The notes under the pieces: generated by a model
Database searches by the model: none
What the model was told of the DNA's origin: nothing
Seen by the model: only the letters and a program-made list of their open reading frames with translations
Made by a program: the position numbers and the translations under genes
Part shown: one piece after another, positions 1 to 6,530 of the stretch
Position numbering within the stretch: position 1 is the first letter of the stretch
Layout: each line of letters begins with the position of its first letter
Assembly: GCA_040275425.1 (NCBI GenBank)
Contig: JBEOKB010000113.1
Location: forward strand, 1 to 8,010
DNA: 8,010 nt
Direction: 5' to 3'
Source of the DNA: Pinisolibacter sp040275425
GTDB lineage: Bacteria > Pseudomonadota > Alphaproteobacteria > Rhizobiales > Ancalomicrobiaceae

Positions 1-905
1 GGCTTGACGGCGTAGCGCGGGCCGATGCGGTCGCGGTTCGGATCGTCGTCGAAGACGGTCGGCAGCAGGTTGGGGTGGCCGGGGGCCATCTCCCACAGGA
101 GCGCCATCGCCCCCTTGTTGGAGAGAACGGCCTTCCAGGCGGGCTCGAGGAAGCGGGTGGTGCGCATGGGCGGGGTGGCGCCGAAGCTCTCGGCCACCAG
201 CCATTCCCAGGGGTAGAGCTTGAACAGCGTCTCGATCGGCCGTTCTTCGAGGTCGACGAAGCGCGCGCCCGACAGGCCGACGTCGGCGATGTCGAGGACG
301 GTGGCCCCGAGGCCGGCCGTCTGGGCGCAGTCGGCGAGATAGGCGAGGGTGCCGGCCTCCTCCTGGGTCTCGGTCATGCCGGTCAGGTGGAGATGGTCGC
401 CGCGCACCACCTGCTTCAGCCGCTCGATCAGGCGTTCGTGGATCGAGTTGAACTGGTCGGCGCGGGCGGGCAGCGTGCCGCGCTCGATGGCGTCGGTCAG
501 CCACACCCACTGCACCACCGCACTCTCGAACAGGCTGGTGGGGGTGTCGGCGTTGTACTCGAGCAGTTTGGCCGGGCCCTTGCCGTCCCAGGAGAAGTCG
601 AAGCGGCCGTAGAGGCTCGGATCACCGCGCCGGCGGCTCTCGGCGATCAGGTCCCAGGCGACCTCGGGGATCCTCAGGCGAGCCAGCAGCTTCTCGTCGG
701 CGACGACGCGGTCGACCAGATCGAGCGCCAGGGCGGCGAGTTCGGTGGTCGGGTCCTCGATGCCGTCCTCGATCCGGCGCAGTGAGACCTCCCAGCAGAC
801 GCTCTCGTCCCAATAGGGGGCGCCGCCGACCTCCGCGAAGTCGAAGCCGATCGAGGCATGGCGCTCGGCCGCGTCCGCGCGCACGGGGAAGGGCCGTCGC
901 CGCAT
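1..905 (-). CDS. yjfC: Glutathionylspermidine-synthase-like ATP-grasp ligase (YgiC/YjfC family), 3' end outside window
   Basis: The 301 residues in the window form the N-terminal three quarters of a YgiC/YjfC-type protein (family about 385 residues); the C-terminal end lies beyond base 1. Recognisable family blocks are RFDFSWDGKGPAKLLEYNAD followed by TPTSLFE (about residues 101-126), TGMTETQEE (175-183), LFKLYPWEWL (227-236) and EPAWKAVLSNKGAMALLWEM followed by PGHPNLLP (254-282). Known for the family: it shares the ATP-grasp synthetase fold of glutathionylspermidine synthase, which joins the glycine carboxylate of glutathione to spermidine. Stand-alone YgiC/YjfC proteins lack the amidase half and their true substrate is unsettled. 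Inference: an ATP-dependent amide ligase, probably cytoplasmic. The ATG at 905 follows the upstream stop by one base (TGACATG), implying translational coupling. It is the last gene seen of a three-gene yjfL-yjfM-yjfC-like operon. Family assignment is secure; the substrate is not. Confidence 0.93.
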   Translation of the reverse strand, partial: MRRRPFPVRADAAERHASIGFDFAEVGGAPYWDESVCWEVSLRRIEDGIEDPTTELAALALDLVDRVVADEKLLARLRIPEVAWDLIAESRRRGDPSLYGRFDFSWDGKGPAKLLEYNADTPTSLFESAVVQWVWLTDAIERGTLPARADQFNSIHERLIERLKQVVRGDHLHLTGMTETQEEAGTLAYLADCAQTAGLGATVLDIADVGLSGARFVDLEERPIETLFKLYPWEWLVAESFGATPPMRTTRFLEPAWKAVLSNKGAMALLWEMAPGHPNLLPTVFDDDPNRDRIGPRYAVK

Positions 906-906
906 G

Positions 907-1395
907 TCAGCCGCCTCCGGAGGAGTGGAACGAGCCGAGCGAGCCGAAGCCGCCGCGCGAGGTGGTGGAGACGCCGTGGGACGTCGACGAGGAGGAATGC
1001 GACATCGCCGAGGGGCTCGACGACGACGAGGAGGAGAACAGCGACCAGCGCTTGGCCGAGGTCCAGGTCGAACCGGAGTGCGAGGTCCAGAACCAGCGCG
1101 AACTCGAGCGCCAGTGGCTCTGACGGGGGCGGCAGTTCTCCGGCAGGGATTCGTCGACGGTCGGGGTGGCGGGATCGTCGACGCAGGTCTTGGCGCGGCC
1201 CTCGGCGAACCACAGGCCGGCGGCGGCGAGCGCGCCCGCCGTCACCAGCGACAGGGTTAGCGTGCGTTTGCGGGCGCGCGCGTACTCCTCGACCGGCGGG
1301 GGAAGAAGCGAGTCCTCGCCGTGCCTCACCGGCCCCGGCTCGCCGCCCGGCGGTTTCGCCGTCCTGTGTCCGAAGGGGCGGGTCGGCTTCGACAT
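907..1395 (-). CDS. YgiB/YjfM-like (DUF1190-type) single-pass membrane protein with Ser-rich, Gly-Gly-Gly-ending tail
   Basis: A 162-residue protein. It has a charged, Pro-rich N-terminus (1-44), one hydrophobic helix (about 45-64, TLTLSLVTAGALAAAGLWFA), two cysteines just after it (C71 and C88, consensus-like AKTCVDD and PENCRP), then a low-complexity Ser/Trp/Thr region (about 93-145, including a seven-serine run at 121-127). It ends TSRGGFGSLGSFHSSGGG. The RGGFG...GG ending and the helix-Cys-low-complexity layout recall E. coli YgiB (DUF1190), whose gene precedes ygiC. Most of the chain is too divergent for a firm domain call, so the assignment rests on tail plus operon position. The start at 1395 has a GGTGAGG ribosome site overlapping the stop of the upstream DUF350 gene, 7 bases away. 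Its stop is one base before the ligase start. Cellular role is unknown; see the findings for a substrate hypothesis. Confidence 0.85.
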   Translation of the reverse strand: MSKPTRPFGHRTAKPPGGEPGPVRHGEDSLLPPPVEEYARARKRTLTLSLVTAGALAAAGLWFAEGRAKTCVDDPATPTVDESLPENCRPRQSHWRSSSRWFWTSHSGSTWTSAKRWSLFSSSSSSSPSAMSHSSSSTSHGVSTTSRGGFGSLGSFHSSGGG

Positions 1396-1402
1396 GGGGG
1401 CC

Positions 1403-1807
1403 TCACCCGGTCATGGCGGCGGCGGAGAGCAGTCCGGCGGCGAGGGAGACGAAGCCGAGCCACAGGGCCGAGGCGACCGAGCCTCCGCCGATCGCCTCCG
1501 ACAGGCCGGGATGGGCGGCCCGCGCCGCGCCGTAGGCGGCGAGCTGAACCGCGAAGGCGACCACGCCCCAGGTGGCGAATTCGACGATCGAAACCGCCTG
1601 GGCCATCGCCCGCGCCAGCGGGATCACGAAGCCGATCAGGCTGAAGCCGAGCGCCACCGCGGCGGCGACGTTGTGCTGGACGACGATCAGCTCGAACTCG
1701 CGGTGTGGAGTGAGCCGAGTGTAGACGTAGAGAAACAGCACGGTGAAGGCGACCGCGGCGCCGAGATATCCGGCGAAGACGAGGACGGCATGGAGAAAGT
1801 CGGGCAT
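1403..1807 (-). CDS. yjfL: DUF350 family four-helix inner-membrane protein (YjfL-like)
   Basis: A 134-residue hydrophobic protein, close to the usual YjfL length (about 130). Four predicted membrane helices lie at about residues 5-30, 48-68, 75-96 and 107-132. The family-like segment is VVQHNVAAAVALGFSLIGFV (42-61), where a conserved N and small residues follow the first loop; a second half of similar design suggests the DUF350 internal duplication. Known: DUF350 proteins are integral inner-membrane proteins found beside YjfM/YgiB-like proteins and YjfC-type ligases; no biochemical activity is established. The ORF stays open upstream to 1888, but the ATG at 1807 is preferred: it has a GAGAGG ribosome site nine bases upstream, and the longer version adds an Arg-rich non-membrane extension. 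It is the first gene of the operon, and its stop overlaps the ribosome site of the next gene. Confidence 0.9.
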   Translation of the reverse strand: MPDFLHAVLVFAGYLGAAVAFTVLFLYVYTRLTPHREFELIVVQHNVAAAVALGFSLIGFVIPLARAMAQAVSIVEFATWGVVAFAVQLAAYGAARAAHPGLSEAIGGGSVASALWLGFVSLAAGLLSAAAMTG

Positions 1808-1863
1808 CGCTTCGATCCTCTCGGCGCGGCCCCGTGCGGCGCGAACGGACGGGCTCGCACCGC

Positions 1864-1876
1864 CGGAGAATCTCCG
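1864..1876. promoter_or_regulatory. Short palindrome upstream of the DUF350 operon
   Basis: CGGAGA-A-TCTCCG is a perfect 6-bp-arm inverted repeat with a one-base centre, 57 bases upstream of the DUF350 start, where an operator or promoter would be expected. A weak possible -35 (TTAGAC on the minus strand, about 1890-1895) and -10 (GATTCT, about 1867-1872) would overlap it, but both match consensus poorly. In DNA this G+C-rich such palindromes arise by chance, so this is only a candidate. Confidence 0.25.
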
Positions 1877-1904
1877 CGCGCTCCGCACAGTCTAACTCCG
1901 CTCT

Positions 1905-1926
1905 CCGACCTCGGTCGACAGGTCGG
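1905..1926 (-). terminator. Possible hairpin terminator after bcp
   Basis: CCGACCT and AGGTCGG form a perfect 7-bp inverted repeat around an 8-base loop, starting 6 bases beyond the bcp stop codon (1933-1935) in the direction of bcp transcription. The stem is G+C-rich, but no T-tract follows on the minus strand, so it is not a classical intrinsic terminator. It may instead halt or stabilise the bcp message before the DUF350 operon on the same strand. Confidence 0.35.
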
Positions 1927-1932
1927 CGCGTT

Positions 1933-2400
1933 TCATTTCAGCCCCTGGACCGCCTTCAGCACCGCCTCGGCATGGCCGGGGACCTTGACCTTGCGCCAGA
2001 TCGTCGCGATCCGCCCGGCGGCGTCGACGAGGAAGGTCGAGCGTTCGACGCCCATGTACTTGCGGCCGTACATCGACTTCTCGACCCATACGCCCCAGGC
2101 TTCGAGCGTCGCCCGGCTCTCGTCGGCGCCGAGGGTCACCGCGAGGTCGTGCTTGGCGCGGAACTTCCGGTGCGCCTCGACGCCGTCGGGCGAGATGCCG
2201 ACGACGACGGCGTTCGCCGCCGCGAACTGCGGCATCAGGGCGGTGAAGTCGATCGCCTCCCGGGTGCAGCCGGAGGTGTCGTCCTTCGGATAGAAGTAGA
2301 CGACGACCGCACGGCCGGCGAGCGCCGACAGGCGGATACGGTCGCCCTGATCGGTCGCCAGATCGAAATCGGGTGCCGGATCACCGGTGACGAGCGTCAT
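1933..2400 (-). CDS. bcp: Thioredoxin-fold peroxiredoxin, Bcp/PrxQ type, single cysteine
   Basis: A 155-residue, full-length Bcp/PrxQ peroxiredoxin, which reduces hydrogen peroxide and organic hydroperoxides in the cytoplasm. Visible motifs are GDPAPDFDL (6-14), the active-site loop YFYPKDDTSGCTREAIDF (35-52) with peroxidatic Cys45 and Thr42, VVGISPD (66-72), and GVERSTFLVD (117-126) with the conserved catalytic Arg120. The resolving cysteine found in E. coli Bcp five residues after the peroxidatic one is Ile50 here, and Cys45 is the only cysteine in the protein. It must therefore work as a one-Cys enzyme and be recycled by an external thiol. The start at 2400 has a strong AAGGAAGG ribosome site and gives the family's usual N-terminus; the frame is open far upstream only because antisense to the AsmA-like gene lacks stops. 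It is transcribed divergently from the AsmA-like gene and followed by a hairpin. Confidence 0.96.
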   Translation of the reverse strand: MTLVTGDPAPDFDLATDQGDRIRLSALAGRAVVVYFYPKDDTSGCTREAIDFTALMPQFAAANAVVVGISPDGVEAHRKFRAKHDLAVTLGADESRATLEAWGVWVEKSMYGRKYMGVERSTFLVDAAGRIATIWRKVKVPGHAEAVLKAVQGLK

Positions 2401-2649
2401 GTGCCTTCCTTTCGTCTCGATCTGGTGGTCGAGGAGTGGGGGCGACGCCGTATGCGTCGCCGCTTCGAAGAACGTGGACCAGCGGGGGCGCGATCGCAAC
2501 CTCGAGCGGTTCGACCCGGTGCGCGGAAACGTGTACCTCCCGTTCGGGAAAGACGAACGCGGACCGATTCGGCGCCCCGCGCGGGACGACGACGAACAGA
2601 AGAAGAAGCGGTCGCAGGGACGAGCCGCCGCGAGGAGCACCTGAGAGAC
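2401..2649. other. Divergent intergenic region between bcp and the AsmA-like gene
   Basis: This 249-bp gap must hold the promoters for bcp (leftward) and the AsmA-like gene (rightward). Visible items are the bcp ribosome site (about 2404-2411), an 8-bp-arm inverted repeat at 2441-2461, a CTTCGAAG palindrome at 2463-2470, a small GTTCG/CGAAC inverted repeat near 2540-2560, and a GAGGAG ribosome site at 2632-2637. I could not identify convincing -35/-10 pairs on either strand. The frames crossing this gap are extensions of flanking genes or of their shadows, and none looks like a protein. Confidence 0.6.
2441..2461. promoter_or_regulatory. Inverted repeat upstream of bcp
   Basis: GGCGACGC and GCGTCGCC are perfect 8-bp arms separated by CGTAT, about 41 bases upstream of the bcp start. 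The position fits either an operator at the bcp promoter or a hairpin in the bcp leader. No regulator can be named from the sequence. Confidence 0.4.
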
Positions 2650-5600
2650 ATGACGGCGGACGCTCTCGTCGAACCCGGTCGCGGTCGTCGCCTCCTCGCG
2701 CGATGCGGCGTCGGCCTGTTGTGGTTCGCCGCGACCCTCTCGGCGCTCCTGGGCATCTCCGCGGTCGCGCTGACGATCGTGTTCGCGCAGGGGCCGGTCG
2801 AGGCGGAGACCGCGGCGCGGGCGGCCGAATCGGTGCTGAGCGAGCTGGCCGGGGCGGGGGCTCACGCGCGCGTCGGCACGGCGCGGCTGGAATGGTCGAT
2901 CGCCGACGGGCTGACCGTCGATCTCGCCGAAATCGCGGTGGAGCGCGGACCGGGGCTCACGCTCGAGCTGCCGCGCGCGACGCTGCGTCTCAGAATGCTG
3001 CCGATCTTCGTCGGCGAGGTGCGGCCGCGCGCGCTGGTGCTGCAGGACCCCGCCGTCATCGTCGACACGGCCGATCTCCTCGCCGCCACCGGTTCCGATC
3101 CCGCCGCTCCTGTGGCGTCGGTTCCGCCGTCGACACGGCTGGCCGAGGCGATCGGCGGGGCGATCGACCGGGCGGCGGCGGCGGCGCGCGGGCAGGGATT
3201 CGAGACGTTCGGGCTGCGCAACGGGCGGCTCGAGGTCCGTCACCGCTCCCCGGACGCGCCGGTGCGCACCATCGTCTTCTCCGAAATCGACGTCGAGGGC
3301 GTTCTCGACGGCCCGGCCGGGGAGTTCGACGCCGGGGTCACGGCGCGCGGCGAGGTCGGGCGCTGGTCGATGCGGCTGACCCAGCAACGGCAGCCCGACG
3401 GCGGGCGCAGTCTCGCCTTCGTCGCCGACGATGTGACGCTGCACGATCTGATCGGGCCGGGGTCGCCGGGGTTCGTGATGGGGTCGCCGTTCTATCCGCG
3501 CCTGAAGCTGGTGTTCGGGCGGGAGGGCGCCTTCACCGGGGCGGATCTCGACCTGCGGCTCGGGGCGGGGGTGTTCCGCTTCGGGCGCGAGCGCGAGGAC
3601 GAGATCCTGCTCGACGAGCTGCTGATCCAGTCGACATGGAAGGCGCAGGAGCGGGTGTTCGACATCGCGCAACTGACGATCGCCGTCGGCGAGACCGGGG
3701 CGACGCTGCACGGGGCGATTCGTCCGCCGCCGCTGCCCGGCGGCATCTGGGCCTTCGACCTCGTCGCCGACGGCGGCGCGCTCAAGCCGCGCGACGTGCG
3801 CGGACCGACGGTGCCGATCGTCGCGGGATCGGGGTCGGGCCAGTGGAATCCGCAGACGTCGGTGCTCGACATCAACCCGGCCTCGGTGACCTTCGGCAGC
3901 GCCACGCTCAACGCGGTGCTGCGGCTCGATCTCACCGGGGAGGAGCCGCGCCTCGAGGGCGATCTGCAGTTCTCGCCGATGAGCGTCGCCGAGGTCGCCC
4001 ACGCGTGGCCGCACTGGGTGGCGCCCGACGCGCGGACCTGGTTCGCGCGCAACGTCTCGGCCGGGCGGGTGAGCGAGACGCGCATCCGCCTCGACATGCC
4101 GCGCTTCGACCGACCCGAGACCTGGCCCGGCAACGCCTTTCGCATGACCGGGCGCTTCGACGGACTGCGCTTCGATCCGCTCGGCAATCTGCCGGCGGTC
4201 GTCGGAGGCGAGGGGCGCCTGTCGATCGCCGAGCGGCGGTTCGAGGCGTTCGTGGAGAAGGCGCAGGTCGCCACCAAGGCGGCCCGCCATCCGACCGCCG
4301 ACGGCATGCGCTTCAGCGTCGCCGACATCTTCGCCAAGCCGGCCAAGGCCAATTTCCGCCTGCAGGTCGTCGGCGAGGTGCCGGCGCTGGCCGAGATCGT
4401 CGACGCCGAGCCGCTCGCGGTGCTGCAGCAGTCGGGCGTCGCGGCGGGCGGCCTCGGCGGCACCGGCACCATCGCCGCCAACGTCGACGTGGTGTTCGCC
4501 AAGCCGTTCGACGAGCGCGGGCTCGACTACCGGATCGAGGCCAATCTCGACGGCTTCTCGTCGACCAACCCGATTCAGGGGCGCAAGTTCCAGGACGGCA
4601 AGTTCAAGATCGTCGCCGATCCGCGCGGGCTCGACGTCTCGGGCCGGGCCGTGGTCGACGGGGTTCCGGCCGACGTCCACGTCCACGATCCGCGCGGCGC
4701 CTCCAAGAAGGACGAGCGGCGCGACTTCAAGATGGCGGTCGACGACGCGGCGCGCCAACGGCTCGGCATCGATCTCGGCGGCATGGTCGAGGGGGCGATC
4801 GGGCTCTCGGTGTCTCAGCCCAATCCGAACGAGCTGCGCAGCCGGATCGAGGCCGATCTCGGCCCGGTCAAGCTGATGCTGGCGCCGCTCGGCTGGACCA
4901 AGGGGTCGGGCGTGCCGGCCAAGGCGGTGTTCGATCTGTGGGACGACGACAAGGGCGTCCACATCGACAACTTCGCGCTGGAGTCGGAGGGCCTGTCGAT
5001 CCGGGGCTCGGTGCTGCTCGATCGCGATCGCAACATCGTCTCGGCGGACTTCACCCGCTTCAATCTGCGCAAGGGCGACAATGCCAAGCTGAAGCTGGCG
5101 CGCGGCGCCGACAAGGCGTTGACCATCGCGCTCGACGCCGCCGCCTTCGACGCGCGCGGCCTGATCCTCGCGGCCCGGCGTCCGGCGAGCGGCGAGGCGA
5201 GCCCGACGCCCTCGCCCGATCTGGTGCTCAAGCTCAAGGTGGGCAGGCTCACCGGCCTCAACGACGTCGTCTTCGCCGACGTGAGCGTCGACGGGCGACT
5301 GCGCGGCGGGGCGTTCGGCCAGCTGGAGGCGCGAGCGCGCTCGCCCGGTCGACGTCCACTCAACGTGGCGATCAAGCCGGAGGGCGGCCAACGGCGCTTC
5401 ACCGTGGCGACCGAGGACGCCGGAGCGGTGCTGAGCTTCTTCGACCTGTTCGACCGCATCGGCGACGGCACCATGACGCTGTCGGCGCGGCTGGGGGCGC
5501 CTGGCGTGTCGGAGGGCGTGCTGCGGCTGGTCGACTTCCATCTGCTGGAGGAGCCGAAGACCGGGCGCACCAACGCCACCCGCGAGGCGGCCGACGGCAC

Positions 5601-6072
5601 GCGCCAGATCCAGGTGCGCAAGGTGGAGATCGATCGCTCGACCAACTTCGATCGCGCCTCGGTGCGGTTCTCGATGCGCGACGGGGTGATCAACGTCGGC
5701 GAGGCGGTCGCCAAGGGGATTTCGGTCGGGGCGACGGCGTCGGGCCAGATCGACCTCAACAATCAGCGCCTGTCGCTGTCGGGCACCTACATTCCGGCGT
5801 TCGGGCTCAACAATCTGGCCGGGCGCATCCCGGTGCTCGGGGCGATCGCCGGGGCGGGGTCGAACGAGGGTCTGGTCGGCGTCACCTTCCGCGTGGTCGG
5901 GGCGATCGAGGACCCGATCCTGCAGATCAATCCGCTGTCGGCGGTGGCGCCGGGGATCTTCCGCAAGATCTTCGAATATCAGAACCAGGAGATGCCGAAG
6001 GGCGGGGGCGATCCCAACGCCCCGACGCGGCTGTCGCCGTCCGACGGCGCGCCGACGAAGATCACGCCGTGA
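2650..6072 (+). CDS. AsmA-like/DUF3971 family envelope protein, 1140 residues
   Basis: A large membrane-anchored protein with one N-terminal helix (about residues 21-46, after an Arg-rich cytoplasmic start) and a long beta-rich periplasmic body. The segment AHAWPHWVAPDARTWFARNV (from about 450), followed by SAGRV and then GRFDGLRFDPLGNLP and GGEGRLSI, is typical of DUF3971 as in YhdP-like proteins. The stretch from about 1009 (MRDGVINVG, GQIDLNNQRLSLSGTYIP, LNNLAGRIPVLGAI, GVTFRVVGAIEDP, INPLSAVAPGIFRKIFE) is the AsmA-like C-terminal domain. A Gly/Pro-rich tail ends the protein. Known: AsmA/YhdP/TamB-type proteins bridge the periplasm and carry or control phospholipid movement to the outer membrane. 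Inference: the same role here. The ATG at 2650 is chosen because it puts the anchor near the N-terminus and has GAGGAG 12 bases upstream; the open frame extends back to 1834 but crosses the bcp gene. It converges with the ArsC-like gene, 22 bases between stops. Confidence 0.93.
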   Translation: MTADALVEPGRGRRLLARCGVGLLWFAATLSALLGISAVALTIVFAQGPVEAETAARAAESVLSELAGAGAHARVGTARLEWSIADGLTVDLAEIAVERGPGLTLELPRATLRLRMLPIFVGEVRPRALVLQDPAVIVDTADLLAATGSDPAAPVASVPPSTRLAEAIGGAIDRAAAAARGQGFETFGLRNGRLEVRHRSPDAPVRTIVFSEIDVEGVLDGPAGEFDAGVTARGEVGRWSMRLTQQRQPDGGRSLAFVADDVTLHDLIGPGSPGFVMGSPFYPRLKLVFGREGAFTGADLDLRLGAGVFRFGREREDEILLDELLIQSTWKAQERVFDIAQLTIAVGETGATLHGAIRPPPLPGGIWAFDLVADGGALKPRDVRGPTVPIVAGSGSGQWNPQTSVLDINPASVTFGSATLNAVLRLDLTGEEPRLEGDLQFSPMSVAEVAHAWPHWVAPDARTWFARNVSAGRVSETRIRLDMPRFDRPETWPGNAFRMTGRFDGLRFDPLGNLPAVVGGEGRLSIAERRFEAFVEKAQVATKAARHPTADGMRFSVADIFAKPAKANFRLQVVGEVPALAEIVDAEPLAVLQQSGVAAGGLGGTGTIAANVDVVFAKPFDERGLDYRIEANLDGFSSTNPIQGRKFQDGKFKIVADPRGLDVSGRAVVDGVPADVHVHDPRGASKKDERRDFKMAVDDAARQRLGIDLGGMVEGAIGLSVSQPNPNELRSRIEADLGPVKLMLAPLGWTKGSGVPAKAVFDLWDDDKGVHIDNFALESEGLSIRGSVLLDRDRNIVSADFTRFNLRKGDNAKLKLARGADKALTIALDAAAFDARGLILAARRPASGEASPTPSPDLVLKLKVGRLTGLNDVVFADVSVDGRLRGGAFGQLEARARSPGRRPLNVAIKPEGGQRRFTVATEDAGAVLSFFDLFDRIGDGTMTLSARLGAPGVSEGVLRLVDFHLLEEPKTGRTNATREAADGTRQIQVRKVEIDRSTNFDRASVRFSMRDGVINVGEAVAKGISVGATASGQIDLNNQRLSLSGTYIPAFGLNNLAGRIPVLGAIAGAGSNEGLVGVTFRVVGAIEDPILQINPLSAVAPGIFRKIFEYQNQEMPKGGGDPNAPTRLSPSDGAPTKITP

Positions 6073-6086
6073 GCCGGACCGCTCGT

Positions 6087-6105
6087 CGGCGGCGTCACGC
6101 CGTCG
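6087..6105. terminator. Possible bidirectional terminator hairpin between convergent genes
   Basis: Bases 6087-6094 pair with 6098-6105 (eight pairs, one of them G-T) around a three-base TCA loop, which is the stop codon of the leftward ArsC-like gene. It lies 14 bases after the stop of the AsmA-like gene, so it could end both transcripts. There is no T-tract on either side, so intrinsic termination is uncertain. Confidence 0.35.
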
Positions 6106-6523
6106 TCGGAGCCGGGCAGGGGAGGTGGTCCTCGCCCTTGGGGCAGCCCTCGCCGACGGGAGTGGGCGGAGGCGCCAAGCCGATCCAGGCCTCGACCGCG
6201 GCCGCGTCGAAGCCGATCATTCGGCGGCCGTCGGCCTCCATCAGCGGGCGACGGATCAGCAGGGGGTCGGCCAGCATCGCCGCCAGCGCCGTATCGGCGG
6301 TCATCGTCTCCGGCACGATCTCGCCCGCCTTGACGCGGGGGCTGGCGCGGTTGAACCACGCCTCGACCGGCAGGGGACCGAAGAAGGCGAGAAGGCGATC
6401 GGCGGTCCAGGGCTCGGCGAGGAGACTGCGCGGATCGACCTCGTGACCGCTCGCCGCCAGCAGGGCCTTCTGGCGCGCGTTGCCGCCGCAGCCGGGCTTC
6501 TCCCAGAACGTCACCTTCGCCAT
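6095..6523 (-). CDS. ArsC/Spx-fold protein, nitrogenase-associated type
   Basis: A 142-residue protein of the thioredoxin-like ArsC superfamily. It begins MAKVTFWEKPGCGGNARQKA, with the ArsC-type cysteine at 12. Further blocks are EPWTADRLLAFFG (37-49), VEAWFNRASPRVKAGEIVPE (53-72), and DPLLIRRPLMEADGRRMIGF (86-105) with the Arg pair at 91-92. This pattern matches the family annotated as nitrogenase-associated protein (TIGR01616, sometimes NifO), a relative of arsenate reductase. No nif or ars gene is in the window, so neither nitrogen fixation nor arsenate reduction can be claimed. The tail after residue 118 is Pro-rich and carries two more cysteines (127 in EGCPKG, 136 in LPCP). The ATG at 6523 has AGGAG six bases upstream; the longer open frame to 6985 only antisenses the TetR gene. 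It converges with the AsmA-like gene and diverges from the TetR gene. Confidence 0.9.
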   Translation of the reverse strand: MAKVTFWEKPGCGGNARQKALLAASGHEVDPRSLLAEPWTADRLLAFFGPLPVEAWFNRASPRVKAGEIVPETMTADTALAAMLADPLLIRRPLMEADGRRMIGFDAAAVEAWIGLAPPPTPVGEGCPKGEDHLPCPAPTTA

Positions 6524-6530
6524 CGCCCTC

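Noticed and set aside
75..785. A 236-codon plus-strand frame opposite the YjfC-like gene
   Set aside because: It is the antisense shadow of the conserved ligase, whose motifs are clear on the minus strand; the shadow shows no ribosome site or domain.
1003..1060. CGACGACGAGGAGGAG-like repetitive stretch as a possible microsatellite
   Set aside because: It is the coding sequence of the Ser-rich tract of the YjfM-like protein, with mixed TCN/AGC serine codons rather than a perfect repeat.
1166..2293. A 375-codon plus-strand frame across the DUF350 and bcp genes
   Set aside because: It is antisense to two recognisable genes and to their intergenic gap, with low-complexity composition and no motif.
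2510..2560. Possible EcfG-type stress promoter (GGAA and CGTT boxes) in the bcp-asmA gap
   Set aside because: The boxes near GGAAAC and CGTT are only about 10 bases apart instead of 16-17, and the first box is not the GGAAC consensus.
1834..2649. In-frame upstream extension of the AsmA-like protein
   Set aside because: It crosses the bcp gene in antisense and would bury the membrane anchor at about residue 295. The ATG at 2650 places the anchor at residue 21 and has a ribosome site.
1933..5541. A 1202-codon open frame on the minus strand running through bcp and antisense to most of the AsmA-like gene
   Set aside because: The part above 2400 is Arg/Gly/Asp/His-rich with no domain pattern, as expected for an antisense shadow in G+C-rich DNA where stops are rare. 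Only the last 155 codons (bcp) look like a protein and have a ribosome site.
2436..6446. A 1336-codon plus-strand open frame overlapping the AsmA-like gene in another frame
   Set aside because: The translation is almost entirely Arg/Gly/Ala/Asp, typical of an out-of-frame reading of a G+C-rich gene. The 2650-6072 frame has a clear anchor helix and family motifs.
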